Part shown: positions 11,278-22,858 of the stretch, piece by piece | Numbering within the stretch: the stretch's first letter is position 1 | How the letters are laid out: the number at the start of each line of letters is the position of its first letter | Assembly (NCBI GenBank): GCA_903813345.2 | Contig: CAIIXF020000005.1 | Span: 12,153,375-12,217,374, forward strand | Origin: Owenia fusiformis | Taxonomy: Eukaryota > Annelida > Polychaeta > Sabellida > Oweniidae | Reading direction: 5' to 3' | Length of the DNA: 64,000 nucleotides | Notes under the pieces: generated by a model | What the model was told of the DNA's origin: nothing | Seen by the model: the letters and a program-made list of their open reading frames with translations, nothing else | Databases searched by the model: none | Made by a program: the position numbers and the translations under genes

Positions 11278-11734
11278 GATGTCAGTGAGCACACCCAATC
11301 CCAATGCTTTAACAGATTTAAATGTTGATATTATAGATTCTAGATATTATAGATTCCAAAATATGTTATTCATTTGCCCAATATCAATGTGGTACGTACA
11401 AGGGGCATTTGAAAAGTTCGTTTCTTTTTGCTCTAATTTTTTTTATTTTTACAGATTTATTTATGAAACTTTCAGCATATGTTACATATACATATACCTT
11501 GAGTATACATCAATATAAATAAAATTCCCTAAAAGGAAGTGAATTTTGGGTTGCCATCACAACAGCGAGACTTAGTTCCATTGAGCACCTTAAAAAATCA
11601 ATGCATGAAACATGCTTAAAATGTGTTGCCATAACAACAAGTTAGTGATGTAATAGGGTCTACAGGTGAATGGACTCACTGTGCTGTCAGCAGGCCTGTC
11701 AACCTGGGAACACCTAACATGAGTGACTTGCAAA

Positions 11735-11855
11735 TGTTGAACACCTTTGTTCAAATTTTGGACACCTTGGTCTAAATCTGAACAGCTTGGCCACAATTTG
11801 AGCACCTTGGTGCAAATTTTATTGCATATAACCAAAGTTTGGACACCTCAAATTT
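11735..11855. repeat. Degenerate ~21-22-bp tandem repeat
   Basis: Successive units resemble GGACACCTTGGTCTAAATCT, with GCACCTTGG and CAAATTTT recurring four to five times. They directly precede repeat family 3. Confidence 0.55.
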
Positions 11856-11859
11856 TCGC

Positions 11860-12150
11860 GCTATGTAGGTAGGTAGGTAGGAAATATCCCAGAGAAAATG
11901 CGTGACATATACGGTATCCGCGTGAAAAATCAGAATGAAATACGTTCGTTTTTTTTCGGCGTTCGGTTTTGTGCTGTATCAACGATCATTTTTTGAAAGT
12001 TTTTCTTCAGAAATATTTTTGCTGGACAATAATCAGGTAAAATGCGTATTTGAGTGACATATTCTGTCACGCAAAAAAAACTGGTGTGACTTCAAATTTC
12101 CCAGCAAATGCGTGACAAATACACAAATTGCGGGACAGTTGGATGGCCTG
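11860..12150 (+). repeat. Dispersed repeat family 3, copy 1
   Basis: This repeat recurs in the same orientation at about 25390-25600. Shared stretches are AATGCGTGACATATACG, CGCGTGAAA, TTCTTCAGAAA-like sequence, AAATTGCGGGACAGTTG and GGCCTG at the end. The CG-rich GCGTGAC motifs stand out in AT-rich DNA. No coding content or named family. Confidence 0.7.
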
Positions 12151-12460
12151 TGTCAGTGTGATGTCATAATCCTCCATCAAAATTGACTTACTTTCTTCAC
12201 TAAAATTTGGGTGGAGCAGGGTGTTTCAAAACAGTGGAGCAAAATGGTTAATGAACTTACCAAAGAGCAGAGACTTTGCGTTAAAATCTGTGTAAAACAA
12301 GAAAAAACACTGTAAGAACATGTAAAGCAACATATGAAGACACTTCTTGTTCCTATCCCATGATAAGAAGCTGGTTCAACAAGTTCCAGGAAAGGCATCT
12401 CAACCATCGAAGATGAGCCAAGAAGCGAGAAAGAGTCGAAGGCATGCTAGGCGAACCCTG

Positions 12461-13306
12461 GAAACACGGATTCGTTAGACCAGGGTTCACTGTTTCTTTC
12501 TGTTAAACCCTGTGTGAAAGTACATTCATGATTCATACTACAGTGAGCAGGAGGTTTAACAGTGAACCCGGGTGCTCTTTGGCCTTATTTAGATCTTTGT
12601 TTCTTAGACCAGGGTTCAGCAGGGTTTAAGGGCATTCCAAACGAAATAAGTGTTTAATGAGGCTAAGAAATAGAAAAATGTGCTTAATTAGAATGATATA
12701 CCTGGTATTTTGTACTTATTAAATGTTAAACACATGAAAATCAGTTATTTTTATCAGTGGCCTAAAGTACCAAAAGTCAAAAGACCCCTTCTATTCTAAC
12801 TTGTCACTTCATAGTTCAGCCATCTTTGTTTTCAACTAGTTTGAAATGAAGAAAATGCGTACTTTGAGTTGGATTTACTCCGTGATAACTGTTTTTCATA
12901 GCAAAACCATGGTATGTTTTGAAGAATATCTACCCAGAGACGAGAATTGGTAAGTTTCCACTCTAAAATCGAAGTATTTCTCTACGAAATGATCGATCGA
13001 ATTTTGAAATATTTCAAAAAACTGATTTTTTTAGATCTACTGGTACTTTGAAAACTCATCGGCGATTTCTGACGAACTGAGAGGGTATAGACAGCTTCAT
13101 TGTAGCAGGAAACATTCTTTCATTTTTTCAAAAAATATATATGCGGGTTTCGAGTCGTAGTTTTGATGTTTACTTTTCTCAGACTTTTGAAATGAAGAAC
13201 TAAGAGCCTTATTTTTGACATTTAGCAGTTTAGTGTTAGAGTCTAGCAAAGAATTGGCCCTCAAATGATAACAAATAAGAAAAATAACCTGGGGGTATGT
13301 TTCAGA
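12461..13306. other. No gene; small palindromic repeat at 12470-12640
   Basis: Near 12478-12570 the block AGACCAGGGTTCACTGTT is mirrored by AACAGTGAACCCGGGT, and GACCAGGGTTCAGCAGGGTT follows, suggesting a small MITE. The rest is AT-rich. A GTAAGT splice-donor-like site near 12951 follows a short open stretch and could be an upstream exon of the ORF at 13307, but phase does not support a coding join. Confidence 0.35.
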
Positions 13307-13679
13307 ATATGTCTAGCCTCTTCGTGAGACTATCGAGTGGAAAGCTGTGTCTGAGCAAGAAAGCTGCAAAAGCTGCCCAAGTCAATAAGGCGAGGAAGCC
13401 TGTTGGGAGGGCCATGGCCCTAGCTGAGGTGCTGGCACAAGCAAAGAAAACTGGACCTGGTGCGAAGGAAGAGTGGGATTGGCTCCCTCACTTCATGTTA
13501 CAGTTTGCTGCCTTCAGAGGCCAGACCTTCAAGTGGCTTGTAAAGAATTCTTTGGGTATGCTGCATACATTGTAGAATCTGTCGACAAAGAGTGTGCAAC
13601 TCCTGCATCCCTGAGCCAGAACAAGGCAGCCCTGGTCAAGTACCTTATGGCATTTCTGGAGGGCAAATTAAGTATATAG
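13307..13679 (+). pseudogene. Unrecognised ORF, broken by one frameshift; possible exon
   Basis: A frame opening after an acceptor-like TATGTTTCAG encodes an N-terminal basic Ala/Lys-rich stretch, then KEEWDWLPHFMLQFAAFRGQ and TFKWLVKNSLG. After a one-base slip near 13555 it continues YAAYIVESVDKE, ATPASLSQNKAALVKYLMAF. Base composition is much higher in GC than the flanks, which argues for real coding origin. I do not recognise a domain. It could be a decayed host exon or a mobile-element-derived gene. A possible further exon lies at 14489-14564. Confidence 0.45.
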
Positions 13680-14488
13680 ATCCATTTTCTCATGTACGTT
13701 CATGTAAAACATTTCAGGGAAATCGCAGTAAGAATTTTCTTAATAGCCCGAGCAATATTCTTATATGTGCGTACATGCTAAAAAATATTTTGGAGCTGTT
13801 AAGAGCTCTAGTCTTATTTCTAGCATTATTCTGAATGGCCCCAGTATTATTTCAAGTTTTTACACATGCAAAATTTTTTTTGATCCACAATATGTAGGAT
13901 CTCTAACTTTATTTCTAGCATGTACGGACATATAACAAAATTTAGAAATCAAACATTCAAACACTGAAAGATATTCACTGTTACAACAGTATGTAACAAT
14001 TTTTTGTTACACCTCAAATAATATTCCTAGTATGTACAAACATGTTATAAAATTATTTTGAAACCTGACGAAGCTAATGTGAACTCTATAGTATTACATA
14101 AACACAGGGGTTTCACTAGAATTCCTCACAACAGGCTAAATAAAAGAAAACAGGAAAAATTTAGTGAAATCATAAATTTAACATGGAAAAGTTGAAAAAT
14201 CCCTGAAAACAACAGGCGATTTTGTGAAAACAACAGGTGAAAATTGCCTCTTGCCTGCTGCTAATGAAAACCCTGTCAACATATCTTAAAAATCAAATAA
14301 TATCTTGAGTCCGATATATAATGAATGCACTTAATGATCCTAGGGGCTTCTCCAGAGTTTTCCACTCAGGTTAGCCTAACCCTTTGTTGCACACAAGTGA
14401 TCAAACTGGCAAATGCATTGTATGTTATACTCCTCATAATACATATTTTTCACATTAATCTTTTGAAATGGACCTTTTTTATTTACAG
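13680..14488. other. No gene recognised (possible intron)
   Basis: AT-rich sequence between the frameshifted ORF and a candidate 3' exon. Confidence 0.35.
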
Positions 14489-14564
14489 TGGAGTGAAGAA
14501 AGGGCTACAAGAGGATCTTTTCACAGATGATGTGACAGATACAGAGCTGCTGCAAGCAACATGA
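14489..14564 (+). other. Candidate terminal exon
   Basis: A pyrimidine-rich run ending in TTTATTTACAG is followed by a short acidic open stretch (KKGLQEDLFTDDVTDTELLQ) and a stop. The acceptor consensus and coding-like composition fit a last exon, perhaps of the gene at 13307. I cannot show a frame-compatible donor there, so it remains a suggestion. Confidence 0.3.
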
Positions 14565-16040
14565 GATGTGGTCCTTCAATCGTTTCCCAAATCCCAAAGT
14601 CCCCCAAGGTCGGATAATTATTATTTTAAGCATTCAATACCTTTAAAGGTATAGATGGACGCAATACTATCGAGCACAACTTCTGGACCTAGATCTGAGA
14701 ACCTGTTCCTCTGTACATGGAGGTTGGGACATTAGTGAAAGGTAGGGTAACACTTCCCATCTACAGATGTCCCCGGGGCTCAACATCGCTTGCGTCTTTA
14801 CTTATTTGGAATATTCTGAAGAAATTAAAGGCCCCATTTAAAATTCAAATATTTGAAAATTACAAAGTGAGCAACCTATCTAAATAGTTTTTTAAGTCAT
14901 TAAAAGTAATATTTAAATGATTAAAACTATATATCCAAACTTGACATGGGGCCTTTATCCATTTGATAAATAATTTTGTAGTGTCTGACAATGCAGACTG
15001 TCTCAGAGAATTTTTTAAATATTAGCATATGTGAATACTGCTTTGATGGGTCTTATAATATATATAATATAATATTATTATGTATGTTATTATTAAAATG
15101 TTTAAAAATGATTGAACTTTACTTTAAGGAACCAGGGCCAGTGCCTTGCATTTCAGGAAGGTTTAGCAAGGTGGAATGAGCACAGGGTCCATGCATCAAC
15201 CTCATCTAGCCATCCTTCCACTAAGACACTCTGCTGCAAAGTTCAGTTGGCTAGTTTAGGCTTAATGTGTTTGATGTAGAAATAGCTCCAGAAATAGTTC
15301 ACCCCTCTTAGGAGGGACATAGGTATGTAAACTAGGTTGAAATTACTGTTGAGCTCCCACCACCTGCTATAGCTTGAAAAATACCAAGTTATCTTGCTTC
15401 CATCTGTTCTGGTCAATATGTGGTGTCTCTGAAGCCTTTGATTCTTTAAAAAAATTCTAAACATTTAAAATTTCTGGAGAGTGTATAAGGGCAATACCTG
15501 ATAAAGAGTGGAGAAGAACAAGATGGACGGCAAAGCCACTAAGCGATAGAATGTCCAAGTTTAGTGAAGAGTGAAGACCGACAAACTTGTAATGCTACCT
15601 AGCCTAGCTAGAAGGTCCCAAGTCCTTGTAAAAGCAGAGGGCAAGTTTGTCAAAAATGAACATAAATGTGTTTTTACAATATTGTTCAAAGTTGTGTGGG
15701 CTTCACCAAGGAAGTAATATTCTTTGGTTTGGGTTCAACTCCCAAATGACTTGATATTGTATTTACTTGTTAATGTTCTCTTCATCTCTTCAATTCATTC
15801 CCATTAACATGATTAAACATGATTCAATTTTAAATGTACAACTCCTCATTTGCATTACTAGACCCAATAAAAGATCTCTTGAAGGGATTTGATCATGATA
15901 TGGCATGACATGATATAGTGATTTTAGATAGAGATTGATTGTGACAATTGTGCTTGATTGTGCCAACAGATATACTTGATTTTGCTAAAATTAATCCATT
16001 TCACAAACCTGGCAATGTATTTACTAATTGCTCTAAAAAA
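14565..16040. other. No gene recognised
   Basis: Mostly AT-rich. A short GC-rich open stretch at about 15120-15190 (FQEGLARWNEH in one frame) is too short to identify. Confidence 0.35.
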
Positions 16041-16468
16041 CACTAGGACCTGCCCCCCAGATTTTTTTTACTTTTTGGACCCAAAATTTTGGGGAAGGCC
16101 TTAAGAAATGGGTATTTTGGGCATAATTTGGCCTTAAAGGGCATTTCTGGCCAATTTATCAAAAATGGGCCTTAACTTTGTTTTAAAAATTGGACCCAAT
16201 TTTTGGTTTTAAAGGTGCAAGCTAATAAATTTTTTTACAGACTAAATTTACCCCCCCCCCCCTTGTTAATTTTTGGATCGGCCACTGCCTTCAGGGGCAG
16301 ATCCAGAAACCAACAAAGGGGGAGGGGGGGTGCAAATTTCAAGGCTGACAAAACAGTAAAAAAGGCCCAGTAATGCCCAAAAAGGCCCACTCGTTTTGGG
16401 CTTTTTGGGGCTTAATTTTTTTCTGGGCCCACCCAAGGGGGGCTGTCCCTCCCCCAGATCCGCCAGTG
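16041..16468. repeat. Two adjacent MITE-like repeats
   Basis: The second, 16292-16468, begins CAGGGGCAGATCCAG and ends AGATCCGCCAGTG, giving imperfect inverted ends of the CAGGGGCGGATCCAG kind seen in many animal MITEs. Its interior is poly-purine/pyrimidine (runs of G, GGCCCA, TTTTGGG). The first, 16041-16286, has CACTAGGACCTGCCCC at the left and GGATCGGCCACTG at the right and a similar GGGCCTTAA/GGCCTTAA-rich interior; its boundaries are weaker. Neither has coding content. Confidence 0.5.
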
Positions 16469-17990
16469 AGCTTGTTCATCATAACCTTATGCCAAAACAT
16501 CTCGTTAAAGGTCCGTTGCATTTAAGTCATTATATCCATAGTTAAGAGTTAATTACGAGGAACCCTTCTAATAAAAGCAATGAAAATTCTGGTTTGAAAA
16601 CTCTCGAAAATAACACGAACGAGTCAAATAATGCACCGTTCGTTTTTTTGCAAAGGCGGGTTTGGATGACGGCAAACCCGGGTTTTGAGGGCGCGACTTA
16701 CGGCAACGAGTGCTTCTGCAAGAAGCGGGCGAAAAAGGACAGTGATATTGAAAGAAAACATTGACTTAGTGAAGACAATGGGCTAGAAAATACCTATATG
16801 GATTGGATATGGAGGTTTAGAAAGTGCATTCTATTTGGGGGATAATACTTTGAAGAAGATAGAGAGCCCTGAATTAGTCCTGCTGGCTTAATGTTGTAGC
16901 AATGATAAGATAGGTACATGGACTACACATTATGGTTGGATACATTGATTGTGACGTAAAAGTATCCACATTCAAACTGCTCCACAGTATCAAGACAAGT
17001 ATATTTCAAACGGATGTAAAACTGTGGCTATAATATATAACAGGCTATAATTTTCCCTGCTTAAAGTGTGCGCCAAAGTTTAAAACTGCGCAGGCGCACC
17101 GCTCTCGCTAAACTATATAAAGAGATTACCAGGTACACGATTCAGAGGTAAGCCAGGAAGGCGAACGATCTTCGTCTCGTGATGATTTCCCATATAATCG
17201 TAACCAGGGAAGTTTCACCATTGAAATTGAAAATTACTATTAGATATACTTTGTAGATGATATTTATGAACCATTTAGTGTTTGCATCAATCAAATGGCT
17301 CATTTTGAACATATAAAAAGTATTTGTGTTTTGTTTCCCAGGGAATTGTATTGTATGTAGTACACACATAAATAGTGTACATCATACAGTACTTGCATAG
17401 CCTGGTTTACATAATATTGAAGGGCATGCTGATTACATGCACACGAGTACATGAATGAAGGCCTAATATTGATATACGTAGCTTGCATACCTAAATAAAA
17501 AATAAACTCTTCTAATCCCCTAATGTAAACACGGCGGTATACGTAGTCCGAGGCTCTATACCATAGGATAGCACAATCAAGACCCCTCTGGACTTTTTTG
17601 CATATTGAGTTTCACCACATATATACCCATCTACTTATACCAAAGAAGAAGTCCCAAATCCCCCTCTTTCAGTGTTAATTTTGCGATTGTGCTGGCCGAT
17701 CTAATTATTTTCGAAGAAATTAATTCAATCTGAAGTTTGAATATACCGGGAAAGTCCTCCTGTTATCTGATTGGTCGTTGAATTTCATGAACCTGATTGG
17801 CTGCCTGGTTCAAGGCGCTTGTGTGACTCAATGGGGATTCCCCTCGCTATCCGAGGAATCGATTGAGTTTAATTCTGGAGTTTGGTTGTTCTGTTGATTA
17901 TTTCAATATTTCGGCAATAATATACCCAAAAGTTATTCTCAAGATGTATCCATGGTACATGTATGTGAGATATTATATGAGCAATAACAA
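16469..17990. other. No gene; one promoter-like patch
   Basis: At about 17085-17160 a GC-rich patch (GCGCAGGCGCACCGC) is followed by CTATATAAAGA and, about 35 bases on, CAGAGGTAAGC, which resembles a TATA box and a splice donor. No coding frame follows, so this is only a possible promoter remnant. Confidence 0.3.
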
Positions 17991-18360
17991 TAGGAGAAAC
18001 CTCCCATATCAAAATTTACAAAGGCTTTACACCTACAATTTACACTCAGTTTATACTTACCTTACACCCAGTAAATAGGTGACCAATTTCATATGCAAAT
18101 GAGCTAATTTACACTTTAATTTACACTCAGTTTACACCTTAGTATACACCCACTTTACACTTAAGTTTACATCTACTTTACATCCAGTTCGCACTTAGTT
18201 TTCACTTAAGTTTACACTCAGTTTACACTTACTTTACACCCAGTAAATAGGTGACCAATTTCACATGCAAATGAGCTAATTTACACCTTAGTTTACACTC
18301 AGTTTACACTTTAGTATACATTCTGATTGGTCAGATTTATAACTTAATTTACAGTTAGTT
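17991..18360 (+). repeat. TTTACACTYAGT-type degenerate array with a 173-bp duplication
   Basis: Short units around TTTACACTCAG recur many times. A larger unit (CACCCAGTAAATAGGTGACC, then ATGCAAATGAGCTAATTTAC) occurs at about 18042 and again at 18215, so the array also has a ~173-bp higher-order period. No coding content. A similar array lies at 19310-19545, partly inverted. Confidence 0.75.
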
Positions 18361-19309
18361 CACATAGTTCACCTAATCCTTAATTGGCGAAATGCTAACT
18401 GCTTATCGCAGGGGGAGAGAATGCAAAGATATTCTGAATTTTGAAGCACTGTGATCAGAGAATAATATTAATGAAGATACAGGGGGTCCAAAGAGTAACG
18501 AATTGCAAAAAATTGCAACAACAAAAATCCCATGTTTAATCGCCATGGGGATTTTCCTGGAATTTTCTGTCTAAGCGCTTTAAAAAGTATTTGTAGGAGT
18601 TATGCTATAGTACAAATATCACAGAATGATCAGCATTAAAGATCTATACAAGTAGTTCTGCTCAGATTTTTAAATTGAAGTTTTAAACAAAAAATGCTAA
18701 AATAATTCTGTTTTGTAAAAAGTCCAAATCCGCCATCTTGAATTTTGATGTCACAATGACACTCTTTTGCATATCAAAATTTTCAAGAAAAACCCCCATA
18801 AAATATGGGTATTTATAATTTATTGGGCCTTGCTTCCTTCTCTTGCTTCTAGATTCTAACTTTTTTATTTTCTTCATTTTTCCAAAAAGTTGCCAGTCTC
18901 CGAGGAGTTAATGAATGTATATGTCCTATGTAAAACCTATACAAATAAACTGACCAATATTGAATTGCAGCCCGGGATATAATGCCATCATGATTCAGAT
19001 TAGAATGAATTCTAGGTGAAAAGATCAAAACAAACAGGCAAGCACAAAAGGTAGAAAGATTCAATGGATATATTGAAAAGAAATTTGAAGCTTAAGAAAA
19101 TGGATAATTAAATGAACAATGATTATGAAACTGAAACAAATGCACAACTTATACCTAATGGTAAAGTTTACACCAAAATCAAATAAAGTAAAACTGTATC
19201 AGGGCCGATGTTAATGGATTTTGTGAAGACTTACCAAAACCAAAATGGCTAAGCCAGCTTTGATTGAAAGAGAGGCTGCATGAGCCTCGTTTTGGAATTA
19301 GGTCAAGTC
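18361..19309. other. No gene recognised
   Basis: AT-rich sequence between the two TTTACAC arrays. Opposing short ORFs without recognisable features. Confidence 0.4.
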
Positions 19310-19545
19310 AAGTATACACTTAGTTTACACTTTGACCAATATTTGATTTTTCTGAGTCTAATTTACATCCAGTTTTCACTTTTAACAAATTCAAAGTCAA
19401 GTTTACACCTAGTAAATCAGTGTTTACTTTCTGCTAGTAAATACCTATTTACTTGAGGTAAAGTTAACATCGAAGTATACACCAAGGTCTGGTGTAAATT
19501 AAGTGTAAACTGAGTGTAAACTGGATGTAAACTTGAATTCATTTT
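19310..19545. repeat. Second TTTACAC array, switching orientation
   Basis: The left half reads CACTTAGTTTACACTT as at 17991. The right half reads GTGTAAACTGAGTGTAAACT, the reverse complement. The change of orientation creates a potential hairpin and suggests that the two arrays may be ends of one foldback element spanning 17991-19545. Confidence 0.65.
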
Positions 19546-20373
19546 TGTTTGGGATGGCATAATGCATCTTTAATGATAAATATTCAAACTATACATCCTG
19601 AAAATTTTGTCTTGTTCTGATCATCAAATGCCCCTCGTATAGTTGTCTAGATTGTTAAATAAAAAAGATAGGGTTATGAATATATCAATGTCTTTTTGTC
19701 TTGTCCCATGGACTAATCAAACTGCAATGTTTAGTCATTGCTACAGTTCCTTGTTCCTTTAATCTAACATTCTTGTTATTGAAAACAGGAAATAAATTGT
19801 GCAATTTTGAGACTATATCAATGTGTACCTGGTGGATGAAACTGTCAAATCTGATGATGAAATCCAAAGAAAGTACGCGCTGTTTTTGTTTATTTGATTT
19901 ATATTACGTTTTCCATGTCGCCAGTCACACAATACATGACAGGGCTGATGATCCTATTTTGTAACATCAAACAAAGAATTTGCATTAATCATCATTAATA
20001 AAGATATCCTAAATGCAAATAAAAGGCATTGAACCTATAATATCAGGTGATCAACACAAGTGTGTTGTATTAATCAAGGTATCAAAATTATATTAGCAGA
20101 AAAATCTAGGCTCCAGCAGACTTAATAAGACATTGATGCCTTATCCTATTATTTGATGATTAATGTGACACAAAATACATTTTAAAAGTCTGTATCCTAA
20201 TGCAAGTGTTCTATTTATTAGGCGTTCTTAAACTTGACATTGGGCTTGCTTGCTTTATACTGACACCAGCTCACGAAAAAAATAATGACCTGATGGTTGG
20301 ACAAATGACTGCCAGCATTATACTTCCTGTGAAGCTATGTGGATTTTGATACAATAGCTTTCCCTCGGCGCAC
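19546..20373. other. No gene recognised
   Basis: AT-rich sequence, only short ORFs without recognisable domains. Confidence 0.4.
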
Positions 20374-20864
20374 TTGGACAGCTGAATAATAGTGACCTTT
20401 AAAATATGAATAAAGATTTCAGTGGCTTACTTTTGGTCTCTAACTGTGTCTTACATCAGTATCATCAATCCATGCAAGTATTGAAGCGCTGAAATACTTC
20501 TTTTTCAATCAAGACTTGTAAATTGTTCATCGAGTGAGTGTTTTTTCGACCCATTTCCAATATGGCGGTTTGCTAGGGGCGAGATATGCAACGAACGAAA
20601 TGAATTTTGAGAATGATTTAGGTTCGGACAACCTCCGGAGATTCACGGAAATGTCCGAGCAGAAAACGCCATATTGGAATTTGGCAGTAAAAACATTCAT
20701 TCGACTAACAATTACAAGTCTTGATCGAAAAGGAAATACTTCAGCGCTCCAATACTTGCACAGAAGGATGATACTGATGTATAACATAGTTAGAGAACAA
20801 AAGTAGGCCGCTGATCGACTTAATTTGTGTTTCAAAGGTCACTATTAATCAGCTGTCAATTTCC
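20374..20864. mobile_element. Long imperfect palindrome / foldback element
   Basis: Bases 20374-20570 and 20660-20864 are inverted copies (CAGCTGAATAATAGTGACC, GTCTCTAACTGTGTCTTACA, AAGTATTGAAGCGCTGAAAT and CAATATGGCG on the left arm have clear counterparts on the right). About 90 bp separate the arms. Because of the symmetry both strands carry open frames of about 90-100 codons, which are by-products. Transcription would give a long hairpin RNA. It is best read as a non-autonomous foldback transposon. Confidence 0.7.
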
Positions 20865-21751
20865 CCGTTTGAGAGCCATAAATTTCAAAATCTAACATGG
20901 CTCTCGAAGTGAGTAATGCCAGCACTGTTGTTTGCATTCAATATATGGAAAATAAAGGCCACAATTAATAAACAGTCAAGACACATAAACAGCCAAGACA
21001 CACATCACCTAGATCTGAGTGTGACTAGGCCTTTGATGAAATTATTGCATATGTTTAGAAGACAGTACTTTCCGAAGAGGCTGAAGTTCTCAATTTAAAG
21101 CACCATGTACCATAACATGTTCATTGAGGTTTTAAAAGACAAAAACATTAAAATGCTGAAGACAATCAGACCTTAAAACTGAAAAATTGGAGAAGGGAAA
21201 AGGCATACAATGTCCATCCAGCAAGGATAACCTAAGGATAACCAAAATATATGAGAATGAGCTGGGTTTATAGCTCCAGCAATGTTCCAACAGCTATAAT
21301 AAGGTACCTGTCTTTCATGGATGCTTCGCCAAGTGAATTATTAACTGTGTACACAGCTTTATTAGTACTGATCAATATTACCTTTAATCTTTAGTAAAAC
21401 ACATACTAGTCACTGTAATTCTTGCCATCTACAGTAGGTCCCTGCAAATATTATAATATTATGGAGTTAATCGAGGCTTTGGATGGTAGAATTACAATGA
21501 GAATTGGTCTAATACTTTTGCAAATTGCACTAATTGCAAGTATTGGGAAACTTCTAGTGAAAAATGAATATTTCCTCATTCTCGTAGATAAACGTGTACC
21601 ATTGGAGATTCAATCGCATAAAAAGAATCCTAAAAAATACCCAGGAATTTATTGAGGTATATGATTGGTGTAAAACTAGTGCCAACTCAGCTTTTGAAAT
21701 AATAAAGGTCTTTAAGACCACAATTCAGGATGGGCATGGTACATCATTTGC
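20865..21751. other. No gene recognised
   Basis: A 77-codon ORF at 21422 has a hydrophobic stretch but no family signature. Otherwise AT-rich. Confidence 0.35.
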
Positions 21752-22588
21752 AACTGACGCGGGCGCATTAGGGCATCGACGCGGGCGCATTAGGGCATTG
21801 ACGCAGGCGCATTAGGGCATCGACGCAGGCGCATTAGGGCATCGACGCAGGGCGCATTAGGGCATCGACGCAGGGCGCATTAGGGCATCGACGCGGGGCG
21901 CATTAGGGCATCGACGCGGGGTGTATTAGGGCATCGACGCTGGGTGTATTAGGGCATCGACGCTGGGTGTATTAGGGCATCGACGCTGGGTGTATTAGGG
22001 CATCGACGCTGGGTGTATTAGGGCATCGACGCTGGGTGTATTAGGGCATCGACGCTGGGTGTATTAGGGCAGGGTGCATTAGGGCAGGGCGCATTAGGGC
22101 ATTAGGGCAGGACACATTAGGGCATTAGGGCAGGACGCATTAGGGCAGGACGCATTAGGGCAGGACGCATTAGGGCATCGACGCAAGGCGCATTAGGGCA
22201 TCGATGCAGGGCGCATTAGGGCATCGACGCAGGGCGCATTAGGGCATCGACGCAGGGCGCATTAGGGCATAGACGCAGGGCGCATTAGGGCATAGACGCA
22301 GGGTGCATTAGGGCATAGACGCAGGGTGCATTAGGGCATCGACGCAGGGCGCATTAGGGCATCGACGCAGGGCTCATTAGGGCATCGTCGCAGGGCGCAT
22401 TAGGGCATCGGCGCATTAGGGCATCGACGCAGGGCGCATTAGGGCATCGACGCAGGGCGCATTAGGGCATCGACGCAGGGCGCATTAGGGGATCGACGCA
22501 GGGTGCATTAGGGGATCAACGCAGGGTGCATTAGGGCATCGATGCAGGGCACATTAGGGCATCGATGCAGGGCATCGACGCGGGATTA
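21752..22588 (+). repeat. ~23-bp minisatellite with TTAGGG in each unit
   Basis: About 35 units of the form GCGCATTAGGGCATCGACGC run without interruption. Sub-blocks differ: 22-bp units first (GACGCGGGCGC), then GACGCAGGGCGC, a block with GACGCTGGGTGT, a scrambled block of GCAGGACGCATTAGG, then GACGCAGGGCGC again. This block structure shows local amplification of variants. GC content is far above that of the neighbourhood. The hexamer TTAGGG, the usual animal telomere repeat, is conserved in nearly every unit. Confidence 0.95.
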
Positions 22589-22858
22589 TGAATTATGCAA
22601 GATACACACCTTGGGCTTTGGCTATTACAATAATCAATCCTCTCACAACTTGTACTACAATAATACTTTCATAATATCTAAATCCAAGAGTAAGGGAACT
22701 GGATAATTAAAATACTTCATGATTGGTTCATTTCAAATCCCAGTAGATCCTGAAAAAACAAAATGATTTACTGATAATGTTTCCAGTTGATGGGAGAATG
22801 TTTGCAATCATGAACGTTTGAAATGTATTTACACAACTTTAAAGCAAAATAACTTCTT
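22589..22858. other. No gene recognised
   Basis: A short AT-rich gap between the minisatellite and the TIR element at 22868. Confidence 0.4.

Larger units (their letters stand above)
11398..12460 (+). mobile_element. Decayed mariner-type DNA transposon, interrupted
   Basis: A terminal-looking motif GGGGCATTTGAAAAGTTCG begins near 11402. From about 12239 the DNA keeps pieces of a mariner-type transposase N terminus in shifting frames: a Leu-Thr-Lys-Glu-Gln-Arg start, a second helix-turn-helix tail reading SWFNKFQERH in one frame, and a linker read as IEDEPRSEKES, resembling the EDDPRSGRP linker of mariner proteins. Stops and frameshifts abolish coding. Between the two halves sits repeat family 3 and a degenerate ~21-bp tandem repeat, which look like later insertions. 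The catalytic DDE/D half is not seen. Assignment rests on motif resemblance. Confidence 0.45.

Noticed and set aside
20527-20835. ORFs of 102 and 90 codons on opposite strands
   Set aside because: They are mirror products of the long palindrome at 20374-20864, with no recognisable domain.
21752-22588. True telomere or chromosome end
   Set aside because: TTAGGG occurs once per ~23-bp unit rather than in direct tandem, and ordinary sequence lies on both sides.
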